Source: Alkalibacterium putridalgicola (lineage in GTDB: Bacteria; Bacillota; Bacilli; Lactobacillales; Carnobacteriaceae_A). From it: a stretch of 64,000 nt of DNA. The position numbers were made by a program, and so were the translations under genes. This document shows positions 23,315 through 32,129 of this stretch, in pieces. Each line of letters opens with the position of its first letter. Within the stretch, counting starts at the first letter, position 1. The stretch spans positions 29,419 to 93,418 of the forward strand of contig NZ_FOBL01000005.1 in assembly GCF_900109825.1 (NCBI RefSeq). The letters are read 5' to 3'. The notes below the pieces were generated by a model. The model searched no databases, was not told where the DNA came from, and saw only the letters and a program-made list of their open reading frames with translations.

Positions 23315-23755
23315 ATGTTTAAAATAAAAAGAGCTAGTGATCATCATATTGAACAGATAACGGAACTCGCTCACTTGCTGTGGCCGGATGAACAGCTCAC
23401 TATTTTAAAAAAGGAAATGAATCATTTTCATCGCGACAGTACCTCGGAACTGTTCATATGCGAAGAAAATGAAGACATACTGGGGTTTGCTCACGTTAAG
23501 CTCCGCTACGACTTTGTGGAAGGAACCAGTACGTCTCCCGTCAGTTATTTAGAAGGTATCTATGTACGAAAACTCTATAGAAAACAGGGAATCGCCAGAC
23601 AACTCGTTGAAGTCTGTGAAGATTGGTCGCGATTTATGAATGCGACTGAATTCGCGAGTGATGTGGATCTGGAAAATATCCTCAGTGCTGACTTTCATAC
23701 GTCACTTGGCTTCAAAGAAGTGAACCGCGTGATTTGTTACACTAAAGCGTTATAA
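23315..23755 (+). CDS. AAC(6')-type aminoglycoside N-acetyltransferase-like protein
   Basis: 146-residue GNAT acetyltransferase. The segment SPVSYLEGIYVRKLYRKQGIARQL (acetyl-CoA loop) and EFASDVDLENILS, followed by LGFKEVNRVICYTK, is the pattern of the chromosomal AAC(6')-I group that acetylates the 6' amine of aminoglycosides. Whether this copy confers resistance or acts on another amine is not decided by sequence. Start follows AGGGGGGCG; single gene with its own terminator. Confidence 0.75.
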   Translation: MFKIKRASDHHIEQITELAHLLWPDEQLTILKKEMNHFHRDSTSELFICEENEDILGFAHVKLRYDFVEGTSTSPVSYLEGIYVRKLYRKQGIARQLVEVCEDWSRFMNATEFASDVDLENILSADFHTSLGFKEVNRVICYTKAL

Positions 23756-23775
23756 CTGCTTGTATTTCCCTCTGT

Positions 23776-23808
23776 GTTGAGACCTTTAATAAGGTTCTCA
23801 ACTTTTTT
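23776..23808 (+). terminator. Intrinsic terminator after acetyltransferase gene
   Basis: Stem GTTGAGA...TCTCAAC with inner CCTT/AAGG and a TAAT loop, followed by six Ts. Confidence 0.85.
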
Positions 23809-23928
23809 CGTGGTATAATATAATAAACAAATGAGTTAGATTAGGCTTTCATCTTTTGCTAATTTCCGCCCATATTCTTTCAGTACATAGTTTTTTGGTC
23901 TTCTAACGATATGAAAGGGGTGAGAAAA

Positions 23929-25323
23929 ATGAGCACAAAGATTAGAAGAAGTTTCATACGCAAAAGCGCAGGGATCGCGATAACCTTTTTATTGATTCTG
24001 TCGTCCATTCTTACGTTCTCGACAGTCCAGGCCGCTCCCGCCCAGTCCATCAACAGAGGGAATACAACTGAAAAAGTCGTTGCCCTTACATTTGACGACG
24101 GATCAGACGGGACCAATATCAATACGATCCTTCAGATACTTTCCACTCATAATGTGACAGCTACTTTCTTCCTTACAGGTTCTGGCGCAAATAATCATCC
24201 GCAGGCTATCCGAAACATCTCAAACCAAGGCCATCAGCTCGGTAATCATTCCTACTCTCACCCTTATTTCACACAGATCTCTGCTGCTGAGACAGTAAGC
24301 CAGCTTCAGCGAGCAGAAGATACGATCAGACAAATCACTGGCAAATCGACCAAACCGATTTTCAGACCGCCTTACGGAGACTATAACTCAACCGTACTTC
24401 AGCGTGTCGGCGATGCCGGTTACCCTTATTCCATCATGTGGACCATCGATACCATCGACTGGACAGGTAATTCTTCCAGCGACATCGTCTCCCGTGTCAT
24501 GAATCGAATCGTTCCCGGTGCCATCGTCCTGATGCATACAGGCGCAGGAGCATCCGGTACACCAGGCGCTCTTCCGACCATGATCACCCGACTGAAAAGT
24601 ACCGGCTACCGTTTTGTCACGATCAATCAGCTTTTGAACATCAACTCAAATACGCAAACTTACACGGTTAAAGCAGGCGACACCTTATATGCCATTGCAC
24701 TCCGGTATAACACAACGGTTCAAACACTGGCCTCACTCAATAATATCTCTAACACTAACCTCATCCGCGTCGGACAGGTCCTGTTCCTTCCAGGCAGCGG
24801 CGGTACGACAACGCCTCCTCCTTCGAGTTCAACGACCTACACTGTCAAAGCCGGCGATACCTTATCCGCCATCGCAGCAAAATATAACACTACCGTTTCC
24901 CAACTTGCTTCAGCAAATAACATCACGAATGTAAACCTCATCCGCGTCGGTCAAGTGTTGATGATCCCAGGCAGCGGCGGCACAACGACGCCACCACCTC
25001 CTTCCAGTTCGACGACTTATACCGTCAAAGCCGGTGACACTTTATCTGCCATTGCAGCGAGATACAACACAACGGTCTCAAAAATCGCTGCTGCTAACAC
25101 TATCACAAATGTGAATCTGATCCGTGTCGGACAAGTGCTGACGATTCCAACAAGTACGACGACACCTCCACCTTCAAGCACGACCACATACACCGTCAAA
25201 GCCGGGGATACCCTTTACGCGATCGCTCTACGTTACAACACGACCGTTTCACGTCTGGCTTCAGTCAATAACATCTCGAACCCTAACCTCATCAGTATCG
25301 GTCAAGTGCTGACGATTCGATAA
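23929..25323 (+). CDS. Secreted polysaccharide deacetylase with four LysM domains
   Basis: 464 residues from ATG at 23929 (after AAAGGGGTG). Signal peptide to about residue 35 (ends TVQAA). NodB/CE4 domain to about 235: TFDDG, GNHSYSH (metal-binding His), [13 protein letters not shown] and LMHTGA motifs all present, so catalysis is expected. Then four LysM repeats ([10 protein letters not shown]... type) joined by Pro/Ser/Thr linkers. It probably binds peptidoglycan and removes acetyl groups from GlcNAc, as PgdA-type enzymes that give lysozyme resistance; the exact substrate (chitin-like versus peptidoglycan) is inference. Confidence 0.9.
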   Translation: MSTKIRRSFIRKSAGIAITFLLILSSILTFSTVQAAPAQSINRGNTTEKVVALTFDDGSDGTNINTILQILSTHNVTATFFLTGSGANNHPQAIRNISNQGHQLGNHSYSHPYFTQISAAETVSQLQRAEDTIRQITGKSTKPIFRPPYGDYNSTVLQRVGDAGYPYSIMWTIDTIDWTGNSSSDIVSRVMNRIVPGAIVLMHTGAGASGTPGALPTMITRLKSTGYRFVTINQLLNINSNTQTYTVKAGDTLYAIALRYNTTVQTLASLNNISNTNLIRVGQVLFLPGSGGTTTPPPSSSTTYTVKAGDTLSAIAAKYNTTVSQLASANNITNVNLIRVGQVLMIPGSGGTTTPPPPSSSTTYTVKAGDTLSAIAARYNTTVSKIAAANTITNVNLIRVGQVLTIPTSTTTPPPSSTTTYTVKAGDTLYAIALRYNTTVSRLASVNNISNPNLISIGQVLTIR

Positions 25324-25340
25324 GTATAATCAAAGAAGCG

Positions 25341-25374
25341 GGTGGATCAGTTGGTCAGCTGATCCACCTTTTTT
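25341..25374 (+). terminator. Intrinsic terminator after deacetylase gene
   Basis: Ten-base stem GGTGGATCAG/CTGATCCACC with a short loop, then T run. Confidence 0.9.
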
Positions 25375-25530
25375 GTATTTCCTAATTATATGAGTACCTT
25401 TGTAAAAATATTGTATGGCCCCTGATTGATACTTATTTATCATATGCACTCTGCTATAGTTGAGAAGTGATCGGTTTTCTATTAAAATAGAGCTTGCTGA
25501 ACAGAAAGAATCTGAAAAGGACTGGAACCC

Positions 25531-26259
25531 ATGAGTAGATTTCAAGAAATATTTTTAGATATCGAATCAAATATTTTAAATCAGACATACAAAGCGGGAG
25601 AGCTGCTGCCAAGTGAAAATAAACTCTCGAAACAGTACAATGTTTCGCGTGAAACAATTCGAAAAGCTCTAACCTTACTGCTAGAGAGCGGATATATACA
25701 AAAAAAACAGGGTAAAGGATCCATCGTACTGGATGTTAAACGCTTTGATTTTCCTATTTCCGGTCTGACAAGTTACAAGGAACTGGAAGAAGCGCAGCAT
25801 ATCAACAGTGAAACCTTGCTGATAAAAAATCAGGTAGAGACACTGCCGGATCAAATCGCATCCTTTTTAAACATTCCTCCCAGTTCAGAAGTTCATGCTG
25901 TGATCCGTGGACGGAAAGTGGATGGAGAAACTGTTATCCTGGATAAAGATTACCTCCTGACCTCGGTTATCCAAGAACTTCCGGATGCCGAAGCCCAGAA
26001 ATCATTATATAACTATATCGAAAAGGAATTAGGGCTGACTATTGGTTATGCCAGAAAAGAGTTTATCGTTGAACCCGCGACGAAAGAAGACCGCGAGCTG
26101 ATGACTTTGCACGGGGATACTCATGTCGTGGTCACGCGGAGTGAAGTGCATCTGGAAGACACGACCTTGTTCCAGTACACAGAATCAAGGCACCGGCTGG
26201 ATAAATTTCGATTCGTCGAATTTGCCCGTCGTCGGCCGCCAATGGACTATAATAAGTAA
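25531..26259 (+). CDS. treR: Trehalose operon repressor TreR
   Basis: 242-residue GntR-family regulator. HTH at residues 5-70 (LPSENKLSKQYNVSRETIRKALTLLLESGYI), UTRA effector domain from about 80 on (FPISGLTSYKELEEAQ). Convergent with the phosphotrehalase gene, and the only likely regulator near a perfect tre operator (29645-29662). In B. subtilis TreR is released by trehalose-6-phosphate. The identity rests on family and context. Confidence 0.9.
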   Translation: MSRFQEIFLDIESNILNQTYKAGELLPSENKLSKQYNVSRETIRKALTLLLESGYIQKKQGKGSIVLDVKRFDFPISGLTSYKELEEAQHINSETLLIKNQVETLPDQIASFLNIPPSSEVHAVIRGRKVDGETVILDKDYLLTSVIQELPDAEAQKSLYNYIEKELGLTIGYARKEFIVEPATKEDRELMTLHGDTHVVVTRSEVHLEDTTLFQYTESRHRLDKFRFVEFARRRPPMDYNK

Positions 26260-26260
26260 A

Positions 26261-26294
26261 AAGATGGACACTAGCCCAGCTAGCGTCCATCTTT
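26261..26294. terminator. Bidirectional terminator between treR and treA
   Basis: Long stem AAGATGGACaCTAGC with its complement, loop CCA, T runs on both sides; serves both convergent genes. Confidence 0.9.
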
Positions 26295-26306
26295 TGTATT
26301 CCTGGA

Positions 26307-27959
26307 TTATTTAATTATAAACGCTGCCGTTTCATAAGGTCCCATCGTGAACGTCTTTTCAAGCTGGCGTTCGCCGCTGTTCCCGATCAGATAACTGCTC
26401 TCGCCTTCCAGCAGTTCATCTGGAAGGGTTATCTTGTCTTCCTCTGCATAGAAATGATTCAGGACCAGCAGCTTCTCGCATTTATGTTCTCTGACATAAG
26501 CAAAAATACTTGGATGATCCAGTCCGATCGCTTCATATGACCCTTCCTGAATGATCGGCATTTTTTTGCGCAGACGGATCAGTTCTTTATAGTAAGAACG
26601 GATTTTTCCGCTGTGTTCCTTATTCTCGGTATTGATCGTTTTATAGTTGTCCGCGACTTTCAGCCAAGGTTCACCCTCAGTAAAACCTGCGTGTTTGGTG
26701 GTGTTCCACTGCATCGGTGTTCTGGCATTGTCCCGTGATTTGTCTCTTATGATCTCAAGGGCTTCTTCATCTGAATGTCCGTTTTCTTTCAGTTCGATGA
26801 AGGCATTATGTGTTTCAATATCTTTGTAGTTATCCAGATCAGTATAATCCGGATTCGTCATGCCGATTTCTTCTCCCTGATAGATATACGGTGTGCCGCG
26901 AAGCAAGTGGATCGTCTGGGCCAGCATGGTCGCCGTTTCAATCGGATAGTTTTTCACATCCCCAAAGCGGTTGTTGGCGCGGGGCTGATCGTGATTGTTC
27001 CAGAATAAAGCATTCCAGCCACCGCCTTCAGCCATCCCAGACTGCCATTCATCTAAAATATGTTTCAGTTTAATAAAGTCAAACGGCATGGTCGTCCACT
27101 TTTCGCCGTCTTTATAATCGACTTTCAAGTGATGGAAACTGAAGATCATGGAAAGTTCATCCGTTTCCGGATCGGAATATCTTATGCCGTTTTCAACGGT
27201 CGTCGAACTCATCTCACCCACGGTCACAATATCCTCATACTGTCCGAAGGTCTCTTTATTCAGTTCCTTGATGTAGTCATGCACGATCGGTGTATCCGTA
27301 TAGTGTGCTTTCCCGACACCATCATCCGCATCTTTCAACTCTTCCGCTTTACCGATGACATTGATGACATCGAAACGGAATCCCTTCACTCCTTTTTCCA
27401 GCCAGAAATTGACGACTTTATAAAGTTCCCTGCGTACGTCCGGATTACGCCAGTTCAGATCTGCCTGAGTGACGTCGTAGAGATGGAGATAGTACTTGTC
27501 TGTGTCACCGAATTTAGACCAGGCCCGTCCGCCGAATTTCGACTCCCAGTTCGTCGGCAGGCTGCCGTCTTTTTGAGCCGGTCTTAAAATATAAAAATCC
27601 TGATACTTTTTATCGCCGGCCAGTGCTTTCTGGAACCATTCATGGTCCGTAGACGTATGATTCAGGACCATATCCAGCATAAGACCGATGCCCTGCTTGT
27701 CTGCTTCTTCCACTAACCGGTCAAAATCATCCCACGTCCCGAACATCGGATCGATCGATGTATAGTCTGCGATATCATACCCGTTGTCGTTCTGCGGTGA
27801 TTTATAAAAAGGATTGAGCCAGACCATGTCTGCGCCCAGCTCTGCTATATACGGCAGCTTCTCTATGACACCATTCAAGTCACCGATACCATTCCCGTCC
27901 GTATCTTTAAATGACTTTGGATAAGCTTGATAAATGACTTTGTCATGTAAATTTCCCAT
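26307..27959 (-). CDS. treA: Trehalose-6-phosphate hydrolase
   Basis: 550-residue GH13 enzyme of the phosphotrehalase/oligo-1,6-glucosidase group: YQAYPKSFKDTDGNGIGDLNG near residues 10-30, MLDMVLNHTS, GFRFDVINVI (nucleophile Asp near 200), TVGEMSS (acid Glu) and WNNHDQPR (third Asp). It splits imported trehalose-6-phosphate to glucose and glucose-6-phosphate in the cytoplasm. The pairing with a trehalose EIIBC and TreR, and FYILRPAQKDGSLPTNWESKFGG, favours phosphotrehalase over oligo-1,6-glucosidase. Confidence 0.9.
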   Translation of the reverse strand: MGNLHDKVIYQAYPKSFKDTDGNGIGDLNGVIEKLPYIAELGADMVWLNPFYKSPQNDNGYDIADYTSIDPMFGTWDDFDRLVEEADKQGIGLMLDMVLNHTSTDHEWFQKALAGDKKYQDFYILRPAQKDGSLPTNWESKFGGRAWSKFGDTDKYYLHLYDVTQADLNWRNPDVRRELYKVVNFWLEKGVKGFRFDVINVIGKAEELKDADDGVGKAHYTDTPIVHDYIKELNKETFGQYEDIVTVGEMSSTTVENGIRYSDPETDELSMIFSFHHLKVDYKDGEKWTTMPFDFIKLKHILDEWQSGMAEGGGWNALFWNNHDQPRANNRFGDVKNYPIETATMLAQTIHLLRGTPYIYQGEEIGMTNPDYTDLDNYKDIETHNAFIELKENGHSDEEALEIIRDKSRDNARTPMQWNTTKHAGFTEGEPWLKVADNYKTINTENKEHSGKIRSYYKELIRLRKKMPIIQEGSYEAIGLDHPSIFAYVREHKCEKLLVLNHFYAEEDKITLPDELLEGESSYLIGNSGERQLEKTFTMGPYETAAFIIK

Positions 27960-28115
27960 TGTATTCGTCCCTTCTTTTGTCTAATTTCTTATCTAAAAGA
28001 AAAAGGATAACCCCTCAAACGCGCATCTTCCAGTAATCCTACCAGAATCCAGCCCATCTTTTGGAATTATCCTTCCTCCTTAACCATTTTCCTTGCTTAA
28101 TTTAATCGAACGTTT

Positions 28116-29624
28116 TTAGTTACCTAATTTAGGAATTGGTAAGTGATCATTTTCATATTTAGTCAGGATACCGCGCTTCTCAAAGACCATAACCAGTACG
28201 ACTGGAACAACAATGGCGATCGCCATTGAGATCAGAAAGCCGATCCAGTATTGAGGAATAATAGATAATATTCCTGGTAAGCCCCCGACGCCGATATTGA
28301 ATGATGCGACGTTCAGCGCAACAGAGGTCATCCCTGCAAAGGCCGAGCCGATCATACCTGCAACTAAGGGATACACATATTTGATATTGATACCGAATAG
28401 TGCGGGTTCAGTTACGCCAAGGTAAGCTGAAATCATTGCCGGAATAGAGATCTGCTGTTCTTTCTCATTCCCACGGTGCATCAAGATGATACCTAATACC
28501 GCTGATCCTTGAGCAATGTTTGACAAGGCGATCATTGGCCACAAAATAGTCTGTTCAAATTCGGCTACAAGTGTCAGGTCGACAGCGTTGGTCATGTGGT
28601 GAAGTCCGGTAACAACAAGTGGCGCATACAATCCACCGAATACGAATCCGAAGAGCCAGTTAAATGACCCAGTCAATCCCCATTGAACGACTTGTGATAA
28701 CCAGATACCCAGCTGCCAGCCGACTGGGCCAATAAGGGCATGAGCCACAAAGACGGTCGGTATCAAAGCAAACAGTGGAACAAAAATCATTGATATCGCT
28801 TCAGGTATGACGCGCCTCAGCCATTTTTCAAGATAGACCAGTAAGAAACCTGCCAGCATAGCTGGAATAACTTGAGCCTGATACCCGATCATATCCAGCT
28901 GGAAGAAACCGAAGTCCCATTGATTGACATCACCTGCTAGAATATCTGTGACCCCATACGCATTCATCAGTTGAGGTGAAACGAGTGTAATCCCGAGAAC
29001 GATACCCAGAATCTGAGTGGTTCCCATTTTACGGGTAACACTCCATGTGATACCGACTGGCAGGAAGTGGAAAATAGCTTCCCCTGGCAGCCACAGGAAG
29101 GCATTGACCCCGCTCCAGAACTGTGAAACATCAACGATCGTGTTGTAAATCGGCTCTCCTGCAGTTGTAAATGCTGCCTGTCCATCGACCATCGCCTGTC
29201 CCAGCGCTGCGAACTGTACCTGTTCTAAAACGTTTCTGAACCCTAAAATCAGACCACCGATAATAATTGCTGGAATTAATGGTGTGAAAATTTCTGCCAA
29301 AGCCGCCATGACACGCTGCAGGCCGTTCATATGTTGCTTCCCCGCGCTCTTCACGTCATCTTTACTTACACCTTCAAGTCCTGAAATTCCGGAGAATTCG
29401 TTATAAAAGTCTGCCACTCGGTTACCCACGATAACCTGAAACTGTCCTGCTTGTGTAAAGGTTCCTTTAACTGACTCGATATCTTCAATTCTTTCTTTAT
29501 CTGCTGCGGAAGGATCGTCTAAAACAAAACGCATACGTGTTGCACAGTGAGTTACCGCGTTGACGTTCTCTTTGCCGCCGATCGCATCCAGTAGCTCCTG
29601 TGCATCTTTTTTAAAGTCTGCCAC
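28116..29624 (-). CDS. treP: PTS trehalose-specific EIIBC
   Basis: 502-residue membrane transporter. EIIB at residues 1-85 with phospho-Cys27 (THCATRMRF); EIIC from about 105 with ten or so membrane segments (PLIPAIIIGGLILGFRNV, TEPALFGINIKYVYP). No EIIA domain is fused, so it needs the glucose-type EIIA from another protein. It imports trehalose as its 6-phosphate for the hydrolase encoded 157 bp downstream. The gap between them contains an 8-bp inverted repeat but no clear terminator. Expression is under TreR and probably CcpA. Confidence 0.92.
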   Translation of the reverse strand: MADFKKDAQELLDAIGGKENVNAVTHCATRMRFVLDDPSAADKERIEDIESVKGTFTQAGQFQVIVGNRVADFYNEFSGISGLEGVSKDDVKSAGKQHMNGLQRVMAALAEIFTPLIPAIIIGGLILGFRNVLEQVQFAALGQAMVDGQAAFTTAGEPIYNTIVDVSQFWSGVNAFLWLPGEAIFHFLPVGITWSVTRKMGTTQILGIVLGITLVSPQLMNAYGVTDILAGDVNQWDFGFFQLDMIGYQAQVIPAMLAGFLLVYLEKWLRRVIPEAISMIFVPLFALIPTVFVAHALIGPVGWQLGIWLSQVVQWGLTGSFNWLFGFVFGGLYAPLVVTGLHHMTNAVDLTLVAEFEQTILWPMIALSNIAQGSAVLGIILMHRGNEKEQQISIPAMISAYLGVTEPALFGINIKYVYPLVAGMIGSAFAGMTSVALNVASFNIGVGGLPGILSIIPQYWIGFLISMAIAIVVPVVLVMVFEKRGILTKYENDHLPIPKLGN

Positions 29625-29644
29625 TCCAATTTCCTCCTTTTAGT

Positions 29645-29662
29645 AACTTGTATATACAAGTT
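29645..29662. promoter_or_regulatory. TreR operator
   Basis: Perfect 18-bp palindrome AACTTGTATATACAAGTT, containing TTGTATATACAA, the known TreR target in Bacillus. It begins about five bases after the predicted transcription start of treP, so bound TreR would block the promoter. Confidence 0.9.
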
Positions 29663-29673
29663 TTGGTGCTTTT

Positions 29674-29711
29674 ACTATACTGTACTTTAAAACGAAATGC
29701 AAGCGGTTTTA
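29674..29711 (-). promoter_or_regulatory. treP promoter with overlapping cre site
   Basis: Leftward -35 TTGCAT (29697-29702) and -10 TATAGT (29674-29679) are 17 bases apart. A cre site TGCAAGCGGTTTTA (29698-29711, one mismatch to TGNAANCGNWWNCA) covers the -35, so CcpA should repress treP when preferred sugars are present. Confidence 0.8.
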
Positions 29712-29787
29712 TCAATCTCTCCTTTCATTTTTTTCTCCTGTCTTTTCAACTTAATACTAGCACGCTTTGTCTCCTTAACAGTAATAA

Positions 29788-29821
29788 AAGCTCTTCCCAC
29801 TTTATTAAGCAGGAAGAGCTT
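29788..29821 (-). terminator. Intrinsic terminator after folC
   Basis: Ten-base stem AAGCTCTTCC/GGAAGAGCTT with a 14-base loop; T run when read leftward, just after the folC stop. Confidence 0.85.
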
Positions 29822-29824
29822 CTG

Positions 29825-31105
29825 TTATTTCCACTGTTTTTTTATATCTCCGATCAGATAGAGCGAACCGAATACGATGATTTTTTTATTTGTATCTGTC
29901 TGCTTTTTCAGAAAGTCGACCGTGTCATCGATCGAATCGAACGGCCGGGCGTCTATCCCCTTCTCCTGCAGCTGTCTGGCGACCACTCTTGGCGCAAATC
30001 CGCGATACGGATCCGGCGACACAGTATAGACTTTATTTGCGTAAGGAAGGATGTCATCGATCATGCGCATATAGTCCTTGTCTTTCATCATACCGACTAC
30101 GATCGTGAGTTTTTCATCCGGAAATAAGGATTCGATCGATTCTCTCAATCTTTCCACGCCTTCAGGATTATGAGCCCCATCAATAAAAATTGTCGGAGCA
30201 TCCTGGATTTTTTCCATCCGTCCCGGCCAGTAACTGGCTTCGATCCCTCTGATAATATCTTCCCCGGACAACTCATACCCTTTTCCTTTTAAGATTATAG
30301 CCGCTTCAATAGCTAACAGAGCATTGCTCACCTGATGTTTGCCGACCATTCGAACGGTCACTTTTTCAAACTGTTTGTATGAAAAGGTGCTGCCCTGTTC
30401 TGTCATGATCAAATCTTGGGCGTCGTTAGTGCCCACTCTATGAAGGGACGCCTGCTGATCTTCTGACATCTTCTGGAATACGTCATCGATGGAGGGTGTG
30501 AAAGATGGTATCACTACATCTCCCTTTTCTTTTATTATCCCGGCCTTTTCGCCTGATATCTTTTCCAGGGTCTCCCCCAACATCTTCGTGTGATCCATAC
30601 CGATCGACGTCACGATCGCGACTTCAGGGACCGGGATCGTGTTGGTCGCATCCAACCTGCCGCCAATGCCTGCTTCCAGAACAACGATGTCACACTTCTG
30701 TTCATAATAATATAAAAGGGCAACCGCCGTTAAAATTTCAAATGAATACAGTCGCTCGCCGCATTCTTTTTCAACAGCATCCACGACAGCCGCTACTTTT
30801 CCTGTTGTCCGAATAAAGTCGTCATCGGAAATATACGTCTCATTGATCCGGATCCGCTCATTCACTTTTTCTAGGTGCGGTGAAGTAAAGATTCCTGTTT
30901 TCAGATCGGCTTGAATGAGTATCTGAGAAATAAATGACGCCGTCGATCCTTTACCGTTGGTCCCGGCAATATGCACGAACGACAACCTCTGTTCCGGATT
31001 ACCTATTTTCTTCAGCAGTATACGCATGCGGTTCAGACTTTCTTTCTTCCCGTTCCCTCTATTTGTATTGACTAAGGCTATAACGTCTTTCATATCCATT
31101 ACCAT
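29825..31105 (-). CDS. folC: Folylpolyglutamate synthase / dihydrofolate synthase
   Basis: 426-residue Mur-ligase-family enzyme that adds glutamates to folates (and may form dihydrofolate). Seen: ATP loop HIAGTNGKGSTASFISQIL near residues 45-63, GRLDATN near 148, IVTSIGMDHTKMLG near 165-178 and IDGAHNPEGVERL near 310. The start at 31105 is spaced nine bases from GAGG; 31120 is possible. Usually follows valS in Lactobacillales; here it stands alone. Confidence 0.92.
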   Translation of the reverse strand: MVMDMKDVIALVNTNRGNGKKESLNRMRILLKKIGNPEQRLSFVHIAGTNGKGSTASFISQILIQADLKTGIFTSPHLEKVNERIRINETYISDDDFIRTTGKVAAVVDAVEKECGERLYSFEILTAVALLYYYEQKCDIVVLEAGIGGRLDATNTIPVPEVAIVTSIGMDHTKMLGETLEKISGEKAGIIKEKGDVVIPSFTPSIDDVFQKMSEDQQASLHRVGTNDAQDLIMTEQGSTFSYKQFEKVTVRMVGKHQVSNALLAIEAAIILKGKGYELSGEDIIRGIEASYWPGRMEKIQDAPTIFIDGAHNPEGVERLRESIESLFPDEKLTIVVGMMKDKDYMRMIDDILPYANKVYTVSPDPYRGFAPRVVARQLQEKGIDARPFDSIDDTVDFLKKQTDTNKKIIVFGSLYLIGDIKKQWK

Positions 31106-32129
31106 TCCATCGACCCTCATTTAAGTAATATTTTATCCGTTACTTTAACGTTCTGATTCCTTTTCAAGTATAACGGGTTCATTAACTGACAACAACTGCA
31201 ATATTATGATCTTAGACACATTTTGTTCACATTTGATTAAATATTCAGATTTTTATAACAAACTTACCTCTTGTCAAGGTTACTAAAAGTCTCTAATTGA
31301 TAATTATTTACTAATGATTCACAATATTAATATAGGTTTAAATATTAGATGTCATTTATCTCTGATTCGTAAGAGCTTATGTTTGCGCTTTTCACATGAA
31401 TGGAATAAACTATTAGCATAGACGAAGTATTGTGAAACATTTACAATTCTTATTCTATTTCACAATCTATTTCTTACAGTTTGTGAAGACAAATACGACT
31501 ACGAGGTGAAAAGAATAGATAAAAAAATCATACACATAGTGCATTTGGATTCTCTGAATCCCCCAATACTTACCCCGCAATTAAATGAAGAAGACTTACG
31601 CCTTTGATTTCTGGAGAAAATCTCTTTTCCGAGCAAGGGCCTTTTTCATGCCTTCAATTATTCCTCTGTTTAATGACGTATTTGACTTAAGATTCCAGTA
31701 TGATAAATTTTTTTAAAATAAATGCTTTTATTTGATTAAACTTTAAATCTTTACTATACTTATCCCAACACTTGGATGCGCTTACTCACCCTTTAAGAAT
31801 ATTTATTCGCATCGTATTCAGCTGATCCCCAGATTATACACCCTGCAAGTCCTCTAGTTTCATTTAATATTCCTTCTATCTCTTTAAATTCAACCTCTAT
31901 TTTACCTCAATTATTTATTAACCACTTTTATTCTCTCTGTTTATCCTTCTTTTTAACCTCAGTATTGATCTCTTTCGTTTTTCTACACCCTCTCTATCTA
32001 TCATCCTCTTATTTTGTTATCCCTTATTTAAAAAAACATCAACCCCTTAAAGGAGGTGGCGCCTTTGACAGTAATTTCTATGCCGCTCAAGTTTCATACT
32101 TAACATCAGTAATCGGAGGTGTATTAGAT
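31106..32129. other. Long AT-rich leader region upstream of pilus locus
   Basis: About 1 kb with no convincing gene. It contains four copies of TTCACAAT or its complement (around 31318, 31429, 31459 and 31479), two of them forming an inverted repeat ATTGTGAAA/TTTCACAAT with a 20-base spacer (31430-31467). A hairpin GGATTC/GAATCC is at about 31550. AAAGGAGGTG at 32049 precedes a 12-codon TTG-started frame (32065-32103) that might be a leader peptide. I see no known riboswitch. Confidence 0.5.
31430..31467. promoter_or_regulatory. TTCACAAT inverted repeat, possible operator
   Basis: Nine-base arms ATTGTGAAA and TTTCACAAT with a 20-base AT-rich spacer, about 660 bp before the adhesin start, with further single copies nearby. 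Likely a binding site for a regulator of the pilus genes; which one is unknown. Confidence 0.4.

Noticed and set aside
27960..28115. Terminator between treP and treA
   Set aside because: Only an 8-bp inverted repeat with a loop of about 60 bases; too weak, so the two genes are taken as one transcript.
31506..31607. 33-codon GTG-started frame in the pilus leader
   Set aside because: The GAGGTG there would be its own start region, with no separate ribosome site; composition not protein-like.
31965..32129. N-terminal extension of the adhesin from 31965
   Set aside because: It places 55 residues before the signal peptide and is preceded by no ribosome site; the GTG at 32130 with GGAGG fits better.
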